Assembly: GCF_041435115.1 (NCBI RefSeq)
Contig: NZ_CP108046.1
Coordinates: forward strand, 3,534,001-3,598,000
Source: Streptomyces sp. NBC_00289
GTDB lineage: Bacteria > Actinomycetota > Actinomycetes > Streptomycetales > Streptomycetaceae
Length of the DNA stretch: 64,000 nucleotides
Direction: 5' to 3'
Shown here: positions 11,611-20,167 of the stretch, piece after piece
Layout of the letters: every line of letters begins with the position of its first letter
How positions within the stretch are numbered: the first letter of the stretch is position 1
The notes under the pieces: model-generated
Told to the model about the DNA's origin: nothing
Database searches by the model: none
The model's input: the letters and a program-made list of their open reading frames with translations, nothing else
Made by a program: the position numbers and the translations under genes

Positions 11611-12300
11611 TCACCGTCCCGGCCGCACCGTCAGGTCGTTGATCTCCGCGTCCCCGGGCAGGTCGACGGCCGTCAGGATCGTCGTGGCGACCGACTCGGG
11701 ATCGATCCACTTCGAGGCGTCGTACTCCTTGCCCTCCTGCTGGTGGACCTTGGCCTGCATGGGGCTCGCGGTGCGGCCGGGGTAGACGGACGTGACGCGG
11801 ACGCCGTTGCCGTGCTCCTCCTGACGCAGGGAGTCCGCCAGGGCCTTCAGGCCGTGCTTCGAGGCCGCGTACGCCGACCAGTCGGCGTGGGCGCTCAGTC
11901 CGGCGCCGGAGTTCACGAACACGACGTGGCCGCGGGCGGTGCGGAGTGGGGGCAGGAAGTGGCGGGTCAGTTCGGCGGGGGCGATCAGGTTGACATTGAG
12001 CTGGTGGCGCCAGGACTTGGGGGTCAGCTCGCCGACCGGGCCCAGGTCGACGACCCCGGCGACGTGGAACAGGCAGTCCACCCGGTCCGGGAGCGACTGG
12101 TGCGAGAAGGCCCAGCTCAGCTTGTCGGGGTCGGCCAGGTCCCCGACGAGCGTCCTCGCGCCGGGGAACCGGGCCGCCAGCTCCTTCGCGCGACCCGCGT
12201 CGCGCGCGTGCAGCACGAGGTCGTCCCCGCGCGCGTGCAGGCGGCGGGCGAGGGCCGCGCCGATGCCGGAACCCGCCCCGGTGATCACATGTGTAGCCAT
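11611..12300 (-). CDS. short-chain dehydrogenase/reductase
   Basis: 229 residues from the ATG at 12300; an in-frame ATG at 12309 is equally possible, as neither has a clear ribosome site. It is a classical SDR with cofactor motif TGAGSGIG at 7-14, NVNL in the central region, and catalytic Ser131, Tyr144 and Lys148 (YAASK). The Arg-rich region after the second strand (HARDAGRAKE) hints at NADP(H) preference. The substrate is unknown. It lies in a short minus-strand pair with the LOG-family gene. Confidence 0.88.
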   Translation of the reverse strand: MATHVITGAGSGIGAALARRLHARGDDLVLHARDAGRAKELAARFPGARTLVGDLADPDKLSWAFSHQSLPDRVDCLFHVAGVVDLGPVGELTPKSWRHQLNVNLIAPAELTRHFLPPLRTARGHVVFVNSGAGLSAHADWSAYAASKHGLKALADSLRQEEHGNGVRVTSVYPGRTASPMQAKVHQQEGKEYDASKWIDPESVATTILTAVDLPGDAEINDLTVRPGR

Positions 12301-12327
12301 GCCCGCCATGCTCGCATCACCCGCGGC

Positions 12328-12867
12328 TCACTCGACGCCCTGGCTCTCCTCCAGGTAGGCCAGTGCCCCCACCGGCTCCTCCGCGAAGAACACCAGGTCG
12401 GTCAGCGGTCGGGGCAGGAACCCCTCGTCCTCCATACGGCGGAACTGCTCCTTCAGGCCGTCGTAGAAGCCGGCGGTGTTGAGGAGTACGACCGGCTTGT
12501 CGGTGTGGCCGTGTTTCTTCAGCTCCAGGATCTCGGTCGCCTCGTCGAGCGTTCCCGTGCCACCGACCATGATCACGACCGCGTCTGCCTTCTCCAGCAA
12601 CAGCCGCTTCCGCTCGGCCAGATCGCCCGCGATCACCATCTCGTCGGCACCCGCGCGCGCCTTGGCGGCCAGGAAGCCCACCGACACGCCCAGCAGCCGG
12701 CCGCCGGCCTCCTGCACACCGTCGGCGACCACCTTCATCAGCCCGACGTCCGAACCGCCCCACACGAGGGTGTGGCCGCCCTTGCCCAGCAGTTTCGCGA
12801 ACTCCCGCGCGGGGCGCGTGTAGCGGTCGTCGAGGTCGGCGGCGGAGAGGAAGACGCAGATTCGCAT
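12328..12867 (-). CDS. LOG-family protein (cytokinin riboside phosphoribohydrolase-like)
   Basis: 179 residues, starting at the ATG at 12867 (MRICVFLSA); a longer upstream frame has no protein-like features. The TIGR00730/LOG fold shows as GGSDVGLM at the nucleotide-binding loop and GGTGTLDEATE near residue 100. The family consensus is PGGxGTxxE; here the Pro is Val, while the catalytic Glu and the glycines are kept. LOG proteins release the base from nucleoside 5'-monophosphates. It is divergent from the next gene with only 51 bp between the starts. Confidence 0.82.
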   Translation of the reverse strand: MRICVFLSAADLDDRYTRPAREFAKLLGKGGHTLVWGGSDVGLMKVVADGVQEAGGRLLGVSVGFLAAKARAGADEMVIAGDLAERKRLLLEKADAVVIMVGGTGTLDEATEILELKKHGHTDKPVVLLNTAGFYDGLKEQFRRMEDEGFLPRPLTDLVFFAEEPVGALAYLEESQGVE

Positions 12868-12918
12868 GAAGTCACCGTACGCGGGAAGAAACCGCGGGCC
12901 TCCCGGCGCTCTTCCGGT

Positions 12919-13242
12919 ATGGCCCAAGGACACACGATCACCATCGAGCACGGCACGCAGCATGTGAGGGTCGTCCACGGCGACCGGGTGCTGGCGGAGA
13001 GCGACCGGCCCCTCGTCCTGCGGGAGACGGGCTCACCCGTGCGGCACTACCTCCCCGTCGAGGACGTACGACTCGAACTGCTGGCCCCCTCCGAGACCCA
13101 CACGTACTGCCCGTTCAAGGGCACCGCCTCCTACTGGTCGCTGCCGGACGCGGCCGACCTCGTGTGGGGGTACCCGGACCCCAAGCCCGACGTCGCCGAG
13201 ATCAAGGACCACCTGTGCTTCTACGAAGTGGAAGTGTCGTGA
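12919..13242 (+). CDS. DUF427 domain protein
   Basis: 107 residues. The whole protein is one DUF427 domain: VRVVHGDRVLAES at the start, then the conserved core YCPFKGTASYW and a LVWGYPDP stretch. DUF427 proteins are small beta-barrels of unknown biochemical role, common in actinobacteria. The ATG at 12919 has no evident ribosome site and lies close to the divergent LOG gene, so the message may be leaderless. Confidence 0.85.
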   Translation: MAQGHTITIEHGTQHVRVVHGDRVLAESDRPLVLRETGSPVRHYLPVEDVRLELLAPSETHTYCPFKGTASYWSLPDAADLVWGYPDPKPDVAEIKDHLCFYEVEVS

Positions 13243-13280
13243 CCGATTAATCGCGTGGGGGTACGGCAGTCTCCCCAGGC

Positions 13281-14063
13281 ATGGACAAGAAGACCCTTTC
13301 GCGCGACGGCACGTCCCTCGCGTATGAACGCACCGGACAGGGCCCGGCGGTCGTCCTCGTGAGCGGCGCGATGTCGACGGGCGCCACGGTCGCGCCCCTG
13401 GCCCCGCTCCTCGCGGACCGCTTCAGCGTCGTGGCCTACGACAGGCGGGGCCGCGGCGGCAGCGGTGACACGACGCCGTACGCGGTCGCCCGTGAGGTGG
13501 AGGACCTCGCGGCGATCATCGAGGCCGCGGGCGGCGACGCCGCGCTCTACGGCATCTCGTCGGGCGGCGCGCTGGCCCTGGAGGCGGCGGCCAGTGGGCT
13601 GCCGGTCCGTGCCGTGGCCGTGTACGAGCCGCCGTTCGCCGACCACGGGGGCGGCGGCGCGGAGGGACGTGCCGAGTACACCGAGAACCTGACCGCGGCA
13701 CTCGCGCAGGGCCGGCGCGGCGACGCGGTCGAGCTGTTCCTGCGGCTGACCGGACTGGCCGAGGAGATGATCGCGGGCGCCCGCCAGTCCCCCCTGTGGG
13801 CCGGCCTGGAGGCGATCGCCCCGAGCCTCGCCTACGACGACGCCGTGATGGGCGACGGTCTGGTGCCCCGCGACCGGCTGGCCTCGATCGGCGTTCCGGT
13901 TCTGGCGCTGGCGGGCGGGGCCAGCCCCGGCTGGCTGCGGGAGGCGGCCGAGGACGTCGCGGCCGCGGCGCCCGAGGGCACGTATCGCACGCTGGACGGT
14001 CAGACCCACATGGTGGAGCCCGCCGCTCTGGCGCCCGTGCTGGCGGAGTTCTTCACCGCCTGA
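13281..14063 (+). CDS. alpha/beta hydrolase
   Basis: 260 residues. It has a standard alpha/beta-hydrolase layout: VVLVSGAMSTG near the oxyanion hole, VVAYDRRGRGGSG before the nucleophile region, Ser93 in the elbow GISSGG, and the catalytic His in DGQTHMVEP near the C-terminus. The acid is probably the Asp around 195-200. There is no signal peptide, so it is cytoplasmic; the substrate is unknown. The stop codon lies inside the first copy of a 28-bp tandem duplication. Confidence 0.85.
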   Translation: MDKKTLSRDGTSLAYERTGQGPAVVLVSGAMSTGATVAPLAPLLADRFSVVAYDRRGRGGSGDTTPYAVAREVEDLAAIIEAAGGDAALYGISSGGALALEAAASGLPVRAVAVYEPPFADHGGGGAEGRAEYTENLTAALAQGRRGDAVELFLRLTGLAEEMIAGARQSPLWAGLEAIAPSLAYDDAVMGDGLVPRDRLASIGVPVLALAGGASPGWLREAAEDVAAAAPEGTYRTLDGQTHMVEPAALAPVLAEFFTA

Positions 14064-14101
14064 GCGCTCCGCCGAGTTCTTCACCGCCTGAGCGCTCCGC
14101 C
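14046..14101 (+). repeat. 28-bp perfect tandem duplication across a stop codon
   Basis: The 28-nt segment 14046-14073, which holds the last five sense codons and the TGA of the hydrolase gene plus 10 nt, is repeated exactly at 14074-14101. The second copy therefore carries a duplicate gene end out of use, 1 nt off the reading frame. Confidence 0.95.
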
Positions 14102-14149
14102 GGAAGTCCCGTGGGCCGGCGGCGGTGCGGTTGTTTGGTGGCCGGTCGT

Positions 14150-14227
14150 GCGGCGCCCGCGCCCCTTCGGGCGCCGCCGAACCGCGCGCCGGACTCCACC
14201 GAGGCCGCACGGTCCCAGGGACCGTGC
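14150..14227. terminator. two hairpins between convergent hydrolase and mnmA
   Basis: The first hairpin has arms gcggcgcccg at 14150-14159 and its complement at 14168-14177. The second is a near loop-less palindrome, gcacggtccc at 14207-14216 with its complement at 14218-14227. They sit between two convergent genes and probably stop transcription from both sides. Confidence 0.65.
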
Positions 14228-14250
14228 AGGCCCTGGGCCCGCTCAGGCCC

Positions 14251-14365
14251 CTGGACCGCCCACCCACGACCGCTCACGCCACGAGACCGCTCACGCCACG
14301 AGTCCGCTCACGCCCCACGGCCACTCAAGGCCTCTGGACCGCCCACGACCCACGACCGCTCAGGC
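14251..14365. repeat. diverged tandem repeats downstream of mnmA
   Basis: A 17-bp unit (ccgctcacgccacgag plus one base) occurs at 14270-14286, 14287-14303 and partly at 14304-14316. A longer motif (ctggaccgcccac followed by cacgaccgctca) occurs at about 14251 and again 83 bp later at 14334. The region is non-coding. Confidence 0.75.
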
Positions 14366-15490
14366 CACTCCCGCCGTCGCCCGCGTGGTCGTGGCGATCG
14401 TCGCCGAGCCGAGCACGCGGGTGCCGTCGTACAGGACGATCGCCTGGCCGGGGGCCACGCCGCGGACCGGCTCGGTGAACGACACCTCGAGGGTGCCGTC
14501 GACCAGTTCGGCGGTGACCTCCGTCTCGCCGCCGTGGGCGCGGAGCTGGGCCGTGTACGTGCCCGGGCCGGTGGGGGCGGTTCCGCACCAGCGCGGCCTG
14601 ACCGCCGTCAGCGCGCTGACGTCCAGGGCGGCCGCCGGGCCGACCGTCACCGTGTTGTCCACCGGGGAGATGTCGAGGACGTAGCGCGGCTTGCCGTCGG
14701 CGGCCGGGGTGCCGATGCGCAGGCCCTTGCGCTGGCCGATGGTGAAGCCGTACGCGCCCTCGTGGGTGCCGATCCTGGTGCCGGACTCGTCGACGATGTC
14801 GCCCTCGGCCTTGCCGAGCCGGTTCGCCAGGAAGCCCTGGGTGTCGCCGTCGGCGATGAAGCAGATGTCGTGCGAGTCGGGCTTCTTGGCGACGGCGAGA
14901 CCCCGGCGCTCGGCCTCCGCGCGGATCTCGTCCTTCGTCGTGAGCGTGTCGCCGAGCGGGAACAGCGCGTGGGCGAGCTGCCTCTCGTCCAGGACGCCGA
15001 GGACGTAGGACTGGTCCTTCGCCATGTCGGAGGCGCGGTGCAGCTCGCGGCTGCCGTCCTCGCGCACGATCACCTGGGCGTAGTGGCCCGTGCAGACCGC
15101 GTCGAAGCCCAGGGCGAGCGCCTTGTCGAGCAGGGCGGCGAACTTGATCTTCTCGTTGCAGCGCAGGCACGGGTTGGGGGTGCGCCCCGCCTCGTACTCG
15201 GCGACGAAGTCCTCGACGACGTCCTCGCGGAAGCGGTCGGCGAGGTCCCACACGTAGAACGGGATGCCGATGACGTCCGCGGCGCGGCGGGCGTCGCGCG
15301 AGTCCTCGATGGTGCAACAGCCGCGCGCGCCCGTGCGGAACGACTGCGGGTTCGCGGACAGCGCGAGGTGGACGCCGGTCACGTCGTGGCCCGCCTCGGC
15401 GGCGCGGGCGGCGGCGACGGCCGAGTCGACGCCGCCCGACATGGCGGCGAGCACGCGAAGCGGACGGGAAAGCTGCGGGGTGTCAGTCAT
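14360..15490 (-). CDS. mnmA: tRNA-specific 2-thiouridylase
   Basis: 376 residues. MnmA adds sulfur to the wobble uridine of Lys, Glu and Gln tRNAs, taking it as persulfide from a cysteine desulfurase. The ATP PP-loop SGGVDS is at 18-23. The catalytic pair is Cys108 in PNPCLRC and Cys210 in [11 protein letters not shown]. The C-terminal part has [11 protein letters not shown] and the final beta-barrel. The cysteine desulfurase gene 2.6 kb downstream on the plus-strand map (18086-19255, same strand) is the obvious sulfur donor; in between are two plus-strand secreted-protein genes. Confidence 0.97.
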   Translation of the reverse strand: MTDTPQLSRPLRVLAAMSGGVDSAVAAARAAEAGHDVTGVHLALSANPQSFRTGARGCCTIEDSRDARRAADVIGIPFYVWDLADRFREDVVEDFVAEYEAGRTPNPCLRCNEKIKFAALLDKALALGFDAVCTGHYAQVIVREDGSRELHRASDMAKDQSYVLGVLDERQLAHALFPLGDTLTTKDEIRAEAERRGLAVAKKPDSHDICFIADGDTQGFLANRLGKAEGDIVDESGTRIGTHEGAYGFTIGQRKGLRIGTPAADGKPRYVLDISPVDNTVTVGPAAALDVSALTAVRPRWCGTAPTGPGTYTAQLRAHGGETEVTAELVDGTLEVSFTEPVRGVAPGQAIVLYDGTRVLGSATIATTTRATAGVA

Positions 15491-15550
15491 AGCCCTTCAA
15501 GGGTAAGGGGGCGCGGGAACCAGGACCCGCGAGTATCCGTTCTCGATCAC

Positions 15551-16210
15551 ATGGGGGACTCACATCGCGACACGGACCGGCACATCGGGCGGCGCGCTCT
15601 GCTCATCGGCGGGGCCGCGGCCGCCGTCGGCACGGCCGTGCTCGCGCGCGACGAGCTGGCGCACCTGTGGTGGCGGCTGCCCGGCGTGGAGAAGTCGCGG
15701 GTGGAGGGCGCTGTGGACTTCCGGGGTGCCGCGTGGGTGGCGGCCTCGTCGGCGAACTGGCGGCTGGCGGACCGGCCGGACGACTACGCCATAGACCGGG
15801 TGGTCATCCATGTCACCCAGGGGAGTCTCGCGAGCGCGGTCAAAGCCTTCCAGGATCCCGGCCACGGGGCCGCGGCCCACTACATCGTCCACAAGGACGG
15901 GCGCATCACCCAGATGATCCGCGAGCTGGACGTGGCGTTCCACGCGGGCAACCGGGAGTACAACGAGCGCAGCGTCGGCATAGAGCACGAGGGTTTCGTG
16001 GACCGGCCGAAGGACTTCACCGACGCGATGTACGCGGCCTCCGCGCGGCTGACCGCGGGGATATGCGGGCGGTACGGCATCCCGGTCGACCGGAAGCACA
16101 TCATCGGGCACGTGGAGGTGCCGGGGACGGACCACACCGACCCCGGGCGGCACTGGGACTGGGACCGGTACACAGGACTCGTTCGGCGGGCACAGCGGGC
16201 GACCGCGTGA
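15551..16210 (+). CDS. secreted N-acetylmuramoyl-L-alanine amidase (PGRP/Amidase_2 type)
   Basis: 219 residues from the ATG at 15551. The N-terminus holds a twin-arginine-like signal (GRRALLIGGAAAAVG), implying export by Tat or Sec. The zinc amidase domain covers about 65-215: first ligand His in VVIHVTQG, the substrate-pocket segment AAHYIVHKDG, VAFHAGN, and the last ligand His in the region PGTDHTDPG. It would cut the amide between MurNAc and the stem peptide of peptidoglycan. It is divergent from mnmA with 60 bp between the starts; no ribosome site is visible. Confidence 0.9.
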   Translation: MGDSHRDTDRHIGRRALLIGGAAAAVGTAVLARDELAHLWWRLPGVEKSRVEGAVDFRGAAWVAASSANWRLADRPDDYAIDRVVIHVTQGSLASAVKAFQDPGHGAAAHYIVHKDGRITQMIRELDVAFHAGNREYNERSVGIEHEGFVDRPKDFTDAMYAASARLTAGICGRYGIPVDRKHIIGHVEVPGTDHTDPGRHWDWDRYTGLVRRAQRATA

Positions 16211-16423
16211 CATGGGTCACATGACGGCAGGGCTGTGAAAGATCCCGGCCGGCCCGGCGCCCGATGCGTCCCCCGCCCGGGATGTGACCTGCGGCACCTC
16301 AACCCGGCCATCTTCATGGGGCGTTGAGAAGCGTTCCGGCGCCCCCGACTTTCACAGCCGGCGCGGCTTCCTCCTACCCCGGGCCCAGTCTTCACACAGC
16401 CCTCAGGTCAAATATCCGGCACC

Positions 16424-18022
16424 ATGACACACATCACTGAGCCGGGCTCAGGAGCGGGCGGGAACAGCGGCGGTCTCGGCGAGAGCGAGGCCGGCAAACG
16501 CGAGCACAGCAAGGGCCGGGCGGAGAAGCGGGACCACGGCAGGCGCGGGGCGGGCAGGGGCAAGGGCCTGCACCGGCGCACGTTCCTCGGCGGTATGGCC
16601 GGGGTCGGCCTGGCGGCGGTGGGAGCGGCCGGGGCGACCTTCTCGCTGCTGACCGACGCGGGCGGCAACAAGGCCGGCGCCGCGACGAGCACCGCCACCC
16701 TCACCGTGCCGGACCTCCTGGAGGGCACGACCACCGACGGCACCACCACCTTCACCCTGGAGGCCAAGAGCGGGACCAGCGAGGTTCTCAGCGGTGTCAC
16801 CAGCACCACGGCGGGCTACAACCAGTCGTTCCTCGGCCCCACCATGAAGTGGACCAACGGCGACACCGTCCTGGTGAACATCACCAACAGCCTCTCCGAG
16901 GACACCACCGTCCACTTCCACGGCGCACACGTCCCGCCGAAGATGGACGGCGGCCCGCAGAACGCCTTCTCGTCCGGCACGACCTGGTCACCGACGTTCA
17001 CCGTCAAGGACGAGGCGAAAACGCTCTGGTACCACCCGCACGCCCTGGGCACCACGGCCGAGCAGGCCACCCACGGCCTGGCCGGAATGATCATCGTGGA
17101 GGACGACTCCACCGCCTCCGCCGCCCTGCCGAGCGACTACGGCGTCGACGACATCCCGCTCGTCTTCCAGTGCCTGGCGGTCGACAGCGCCGGCGACATC
17201 AAGTACGACCAGGCCGGCTACCTCACCAGCGGTCTCAGCTTTCCGGTCCTGGTGAACGGCACCAACGTCGACGACACCACGCTCACCTTCAGCGCCACCA
17301 AGACCCGTAACCGCTTCCGCGCGCTCAACGCCTCGCCGTCGGACATCATCACCCTCCAGCGCAGCGACGGTGGCACGCTGACCCAGATCGCCACCGACCA
17401 GGGCTACCTGACCGAGGCGACGGAGGTGGACACCATCCGGCTGGTGGCCGGCGCCCGCGCCGAGTTCGTCATGGACGTCAGCGAGGACGTCACCCTCCAG
17501 GTGGTCATCACGACCGGCTGGATCCGCGGCGGCTCCGGCACGTACGACTTCCTGACCGTCGCCGCGGGCGGCAGCGACACCCCGGACGACCTGCCGAGCA
17601 GTCTCAACACCATCGACCGGTACGACACCTCCGACTTCACGGCGCGCACCATCACGCTCAGCAACACGGGCGCGACGATGAAGATCAACGGCCAGGCCGG
17701 GCTCACCATGTCCGGCATGACCATGATCAGCACCACACTGGGCGCCAAGGAGATCTGGACGATCACCAACGCCTCCCAGCTGGAACACTCGTTCCACCTG
17801 CACGACGTGCCCTACCAGCTGGTCTCGATCAACGGGGCGGATCCCAAGGGGGTCGAACTCGGCTGGTACGACACGTTCGAGGTCGTCGGCGGCGGCTCGA
17901 TCAAGATCGCCATGGAGTTCACCGACTTCGCCGACGACACCTACATGTACATGCTCCACTGCCACCTGCTGCAACACGAGGACGAGGGCATGATGGCCTC
18001 CCTCATGGTGACGGAGAGCTAG
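16424..18022 (+). CDS. Tat-exported multicopper oxidase
   Basis: 532 residues. A long charged N-terminus precedes a canonical Tat signal RRTFLGG at 51-57 with a hydrophobic stretch to about 76, so the enzyme is exported folded. All four copper-ligand clusters are present: HFHG, WYHPHA, HSFHLHD and the C-terminal HCHLLQHEDEGMM, in which Cys binds type 1 copper and the following Met is the axial ligand. The length fits a three-domain CueO/bilirubin-oxidase-like protein. Likely roles are copper detoxification or phenol oxidation. It sits between the amidase and the cysteine desulfurase, so it may be a local insertion into the sulfur-transfer neighbourhood. Confidence 0.93.
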   Translation: MTHITEPGSGAGGNSGGLGESEAGKREHSKGRAEKRDHGRRGAGRGKGLHRRTFLGGMAGVGLAAVGAAGATFSLLTDAGGNKAGAATSTATLTVPDLLEGTTTDGTTTFTLEAKSGTSEVLSGVTSTTAGYNQSFLGPTMKWTNGDTVLVNITNSLSEDTTVHFHGAHVPPKMDGGPQNAFSSGTTWSPTFTVKDEAKTLWYHPHALGTTAEQATHGLAGMIIVEDDSTASAALPSDYGVDDIPLVFQCLAVDSAGDIKYDQAGYLTSGLSFPVLVNGTNVDDTTLTFSATKTRNRFRALNASPSDIITLQRSDGGTLTQIATDQGYLTEATEVDTIRLVAGARAEFVMDVSEDVTLQVVITTGWIRGGSGTYDFLTVAAGGSDTPDDLPSSLNTIDRYDTSDFTARTITLSNTGATMKINGQAGLTMSGMTMISTTLGAKEIWTITNASQLEHSFHLHDVPYQLVSINGADPKGVELGWYDTFEVVGGGSIKIAMEFTDFADDTYMYMLHCHLLQHEDEGMMASLMVTES

Positions 18023-18085
18023 GGCCTACCGCCGGTGCCGCGGTCGGCAGGGCGACAGGCCGCGGCCGGATCCGAACGACCGGCC

Positions 18086-19255
18086 CTACGTCAGCCCCGC
18101 CGCCCGTGCCCGCTCCACGGCCGGGCCGATCGCCTTGCCGACCGCCTCGACGTCGGCCTCCGTGGAGGTGTGGCCGAGGGAGAAGCGGAGGGTGCCTCGG
18201 GCCAGGTCCGGGTCCGTGCCGGTGGCCAGGAGGACATGGCTGGGCTGTGCGACGCCGGCGGTGCAGGCGGAGCCCGTGGAGCACTCGATGCCCTGGGCGT
18301 CGAGCAGGAGGAGCAGCGAGTCGCCTTCGCAGCCGGGGAAGGTGAAGTGGGCGTTGGCCGGGAGGCGGCCGCCGGGCGACGGGTCGCCGCCGAGGATCGC
18401 GTCGGGCACCGCCGTACGGACCGCCTCGACCAGGCTGTCGCGCAGGGCGCCGATCTCTCGTGTGAACCATTCGCGCTGCTCGGCGGCCAGCCGTCCGGCG
18501 ACCGCGAAGGAAGCGATAGCGGGGACGTCGAGGGTGCCGGAGCGGACGTGCCGTTCCTGGCCGCCACCGTGCAGTACGGGTACGGGGGTGTGCTCGCGCC
18601 CGAGGATGAGGGCGCCGATGCCGTAGGGGCCGCCGATCTTGTGCCCGGACACCGTCATCGCGGCGAGGCCGGAGGCCGCGAAGTCGACCGGGACCTGGCC
18701 GTAGGCCTGGACCGCGTCGGCGTGCAGCGGGATGCCGAACTCGGCGGCGACGTCGGCCAGTTCGCGGACCGGCAGGACGGTGCCGATCTCGTTGTTGGCC
18801 CACATCACGGTGGCCAGGGCCACGTCGTCGGGGTTGCGGGCGATGGCCTCGCGCAGCGCCTCGGGGTGGACCCTGCCGTACCCGTCGACCGGGAGGTACT
18901 CGACGGTGGCGCCCTCGTGTTCGCCGAGCCAGTGCACGGCGTCGAGGACGGCGTGGTGCTCGACGGGACTGGACAGCACCCGGGTGCGGGCCGGGTCGGC
19001 GTCGCGGCGGGACCAGTACAGGCCCTTGACGGCGAGGTTGTCGGCCTCGGTGCCGCCGGAGGTGAGGACGACCTCGCTGGGGCGCGCGCCGAGGGATTCG
19101 GCGAGGGTCTCGCGGGCCTCCTCGACCGTGCGGCGGGCCTGTCGGCCGGATGCGTGCAGAGAGGAGGCGTTGCCGGTGACACTCAGGTGCGCGGCGAGTG
19201 CCTCGACTGCCTCGGGAAGCATCGGGGTGGTCGCGGCGTGGTCGAGGTATGCCAT
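18086..19255 (-). CDS. cysteine desulfurase (NifS/IscS type)
   Basis: 389 residues. A PLP enzyme that takes sulfur from cysteine as enzyme-bound persulfide for tRNA thiolation and Fe-S clusters. It starts with [10 protein letters not shown]; the PLP lysine is Lys206 in [12 protein letters not shown] at 178-180 contacts the cofactor, and the persulfide Cys331 is in STGSACTAG, the class I pattern. Of the window's genes it is the natural partner of mnmA. The start is the ATG at 19255. Confidence 0.96.
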   Translation of the reverse strand: MAYLDHAATTPMLPEAVEALAAHLSVTGNASSLHASGRQARRTVEEARETLAESLGARPSEVVLTSGGTEADNLAVKGLYWSRRDADPARTRVLSSPVEHHAVLDAVHWLGEHEGATVEYLPVDGYGRVHPEALREAIARNPDDVALATVMWANNEIGTVLPVRELADVAAEFGIPLHADAVQAYGQVPVDFAASGLAAMTVSGHKIGGPYGIGALILGREHTPVPVLHGGGQERHVRSGTLDVPAIASFAVAGRLAAEQREWFTREIGALRDSLVEAVRTAVPDAILGGDPSPGGRLPANAHFTFPGCEGDSLLLLLDAQGIECSTGSACTAGVAQPSHVLLATGTDPDLARGTLRFSLGHTSTEADVEAVGKAIGPAVERARAAGLT

Positions 19256-19291
19256 GGTGACCCGATTCTACGGGGACCGGGTCGCAGGACT

Positions 19292-19380
19292 CGGCGCCAG
19301 GCCCGCCCGGAAGACCGGTGGCTCTCGGTGCCAGGCCCGCCCGGAAGACCGGCGGCTCTCGGTGCCAGGTCCGCCCGGAG
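19292..19380. repeat. 34-bp tandem repeat array A
   Basis: Two full copies (19292-19325, 19326-19359) and a 21-bp partial copy (19360-19380) of a 34-bp unit that begins cggtgccaggcccgcccgga. The copies differ at two or three positions. The array sits just upstream of the cysteine desulfurase gene, in a gap of about 300 bp without a gene. Confidence 0.9.
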
Positions 19381-19432
19381 CGTGGGTGCGACGGTGGTGC
19401 GGCTCGTCCCCGGCCGCGTACCGCCGTCTCGC

Positions 19433-19550
19433 ACCTCGCGCGGCTCGTGCCCCGAGAAGGAGTCAGGCCTCGCGCGGTTCATGACCCTGGAAGGAGTCAC
19501 GCCTTGCGCGGTTCATGACCCCGGAAGGAGTCACGCCTCGCGCGGCTCGG
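19433..19550. repeat. 34-bp tandem repeat array B
   Basis: Three copies (19433-19466, 19467-19500, 19501-19534) and a 16-bp partial copy (19535-19550) of a different 34-bp unit that begins gcctcgcgcggttcatgacc and ends aaggagtcac. The second and third copies are almost identical. All copies lie in the same gap as array A. Confidence 0.9.
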
Positions 19551-19555
19551 GTCTT

Positions 19556-19822
19556 TCACAGGCTCCACGAGATCGAGCCGTCCGTCTGCATGAAGGCCGC
19601 CAGGACCAGCAGGTCCGCCACGCCCAGGCCCAGACCCAGGTACGCGCGGCCGCGGCGGGCCGTGCCTCGCCACAGGGCCACACCGGCCAGCGCGATGGCC
19701 ATCGGGCCGAGGAAGACGTTGAGCACGAGGAGGCCCAGCAGGCCGAGGACGAAGGACGCGACGGCCATGCCGTCGGCGTCGCGGGTACCGGTGCGGCTCG
19801 TGGCCGATGCGGTGAGTTGCAT
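19556..19822 (-). CDS. DUF4190 membrane protein
   Basis: 88 residues. After a polar N-terminus (about 1-17) the DUF4190 pattern appears: MAVASFVLGLLGLLVLN, a short loop with GPMAIALAGVALWRG, then a basic turn (TARRGRAY) and a second hydrophobic segment GLGLGVADLLVLAAF. Two or three spans. Function unknown. It is followed within 120 bp by another short membrane-protein gene, likely in one unit under the TetR-linked promoter region. Confidence 0.82.
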   Translation of the reverse strand: MQLTASATSRTGTRDADGMAVASFVLGLLGLLVLNVFLGPMAIALAGVALWRGTARRGRAYLGLGLGVADLLVLAAFMQTDGSISWSL

Positions 19823-19854
19823 GTCAGTCAGCTCCCGACGAAGTGGGTCGACGT

Positions 19855-20022
19855 TCAGTGGGTCGAGGTGTGACGCCGGCGGCCGTGGCGCTCGCGGAGC
19901 GCGAAGATGCCGAGCCAGGCGGCGATGACGGCGGCGGCGACGACGGTGAAGGTGAGCGACGCGTGGGCGACGGTGCCCATCACGACGCCGAGCAGCAGAA
20001 GTGCGGCGACGAGGAACAGCAT
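19855..20022 (-). CDS. 55-residue single- or double-span membrane protein
   Basis: The ATG at 20022 has a good ribosome site (GGAGGGGG, about 10 nt upstream) and the frame ends with TGA at 19855. The protein is hydrophobic from residue 2 to about 40 (LFLVAALLLLGVVMG, then LTFTVVAAAVIAAWLG) and ends in a basic, His-rich tail (RERHGRRRHTSTH). It is the first gene after the region shared with the divergent TetR gene. I recognise no family. Confidence 0.7.
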   Translation of the reverse strand: MLFLVAALLLLGVVMGTVAHASLTFTVVAAAVIAAWLGIFALRERHGRRRHTSTH

Positions 20023-20074
20023 GGGATGAGATCCCCCTCCGAGATGCGTGCGAGATGCTTCTCGTTACGTTTGG

Positions 20075-20102
20075 GTGAACGGTTGTAGTAACACTTGTTC
20101 AC
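20075..20102. promoter_or_regulatory. candidate operator between the TetR gene and the small membrane-protein genes
   Basis: A gtgaac...gttcac inverted repeat spans 28 bp, with partial symmetry inside. A second dyad, cagtt-gtt-aactg at 20149-20161, overlaps the ribosome-site region of the TetR gene. The spacer is markedly AT-richer than its surroundings, as expected for a regulated divergent promoter. Confidence 0.45.
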
Positions 20103-20167
20103 TGACTCTGAAGTCTAGCGCGCCGCACGGCTTTTCAATTCCGGAGAACAGTTGTTAACTGCATGGC

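Noticed and set aside
14064..14359. Repeat-rich spacer considered as a CRISPR-like array
   Set aside because: Units are 17 bp, directly adjacent and without unique spacers, and no cas gene is near.
19256..19555. 34-bp repeats considered as CRISPR or integron sites
   Set aside because: Copies are contiguous without spacers; there is no integrase or cas gene.
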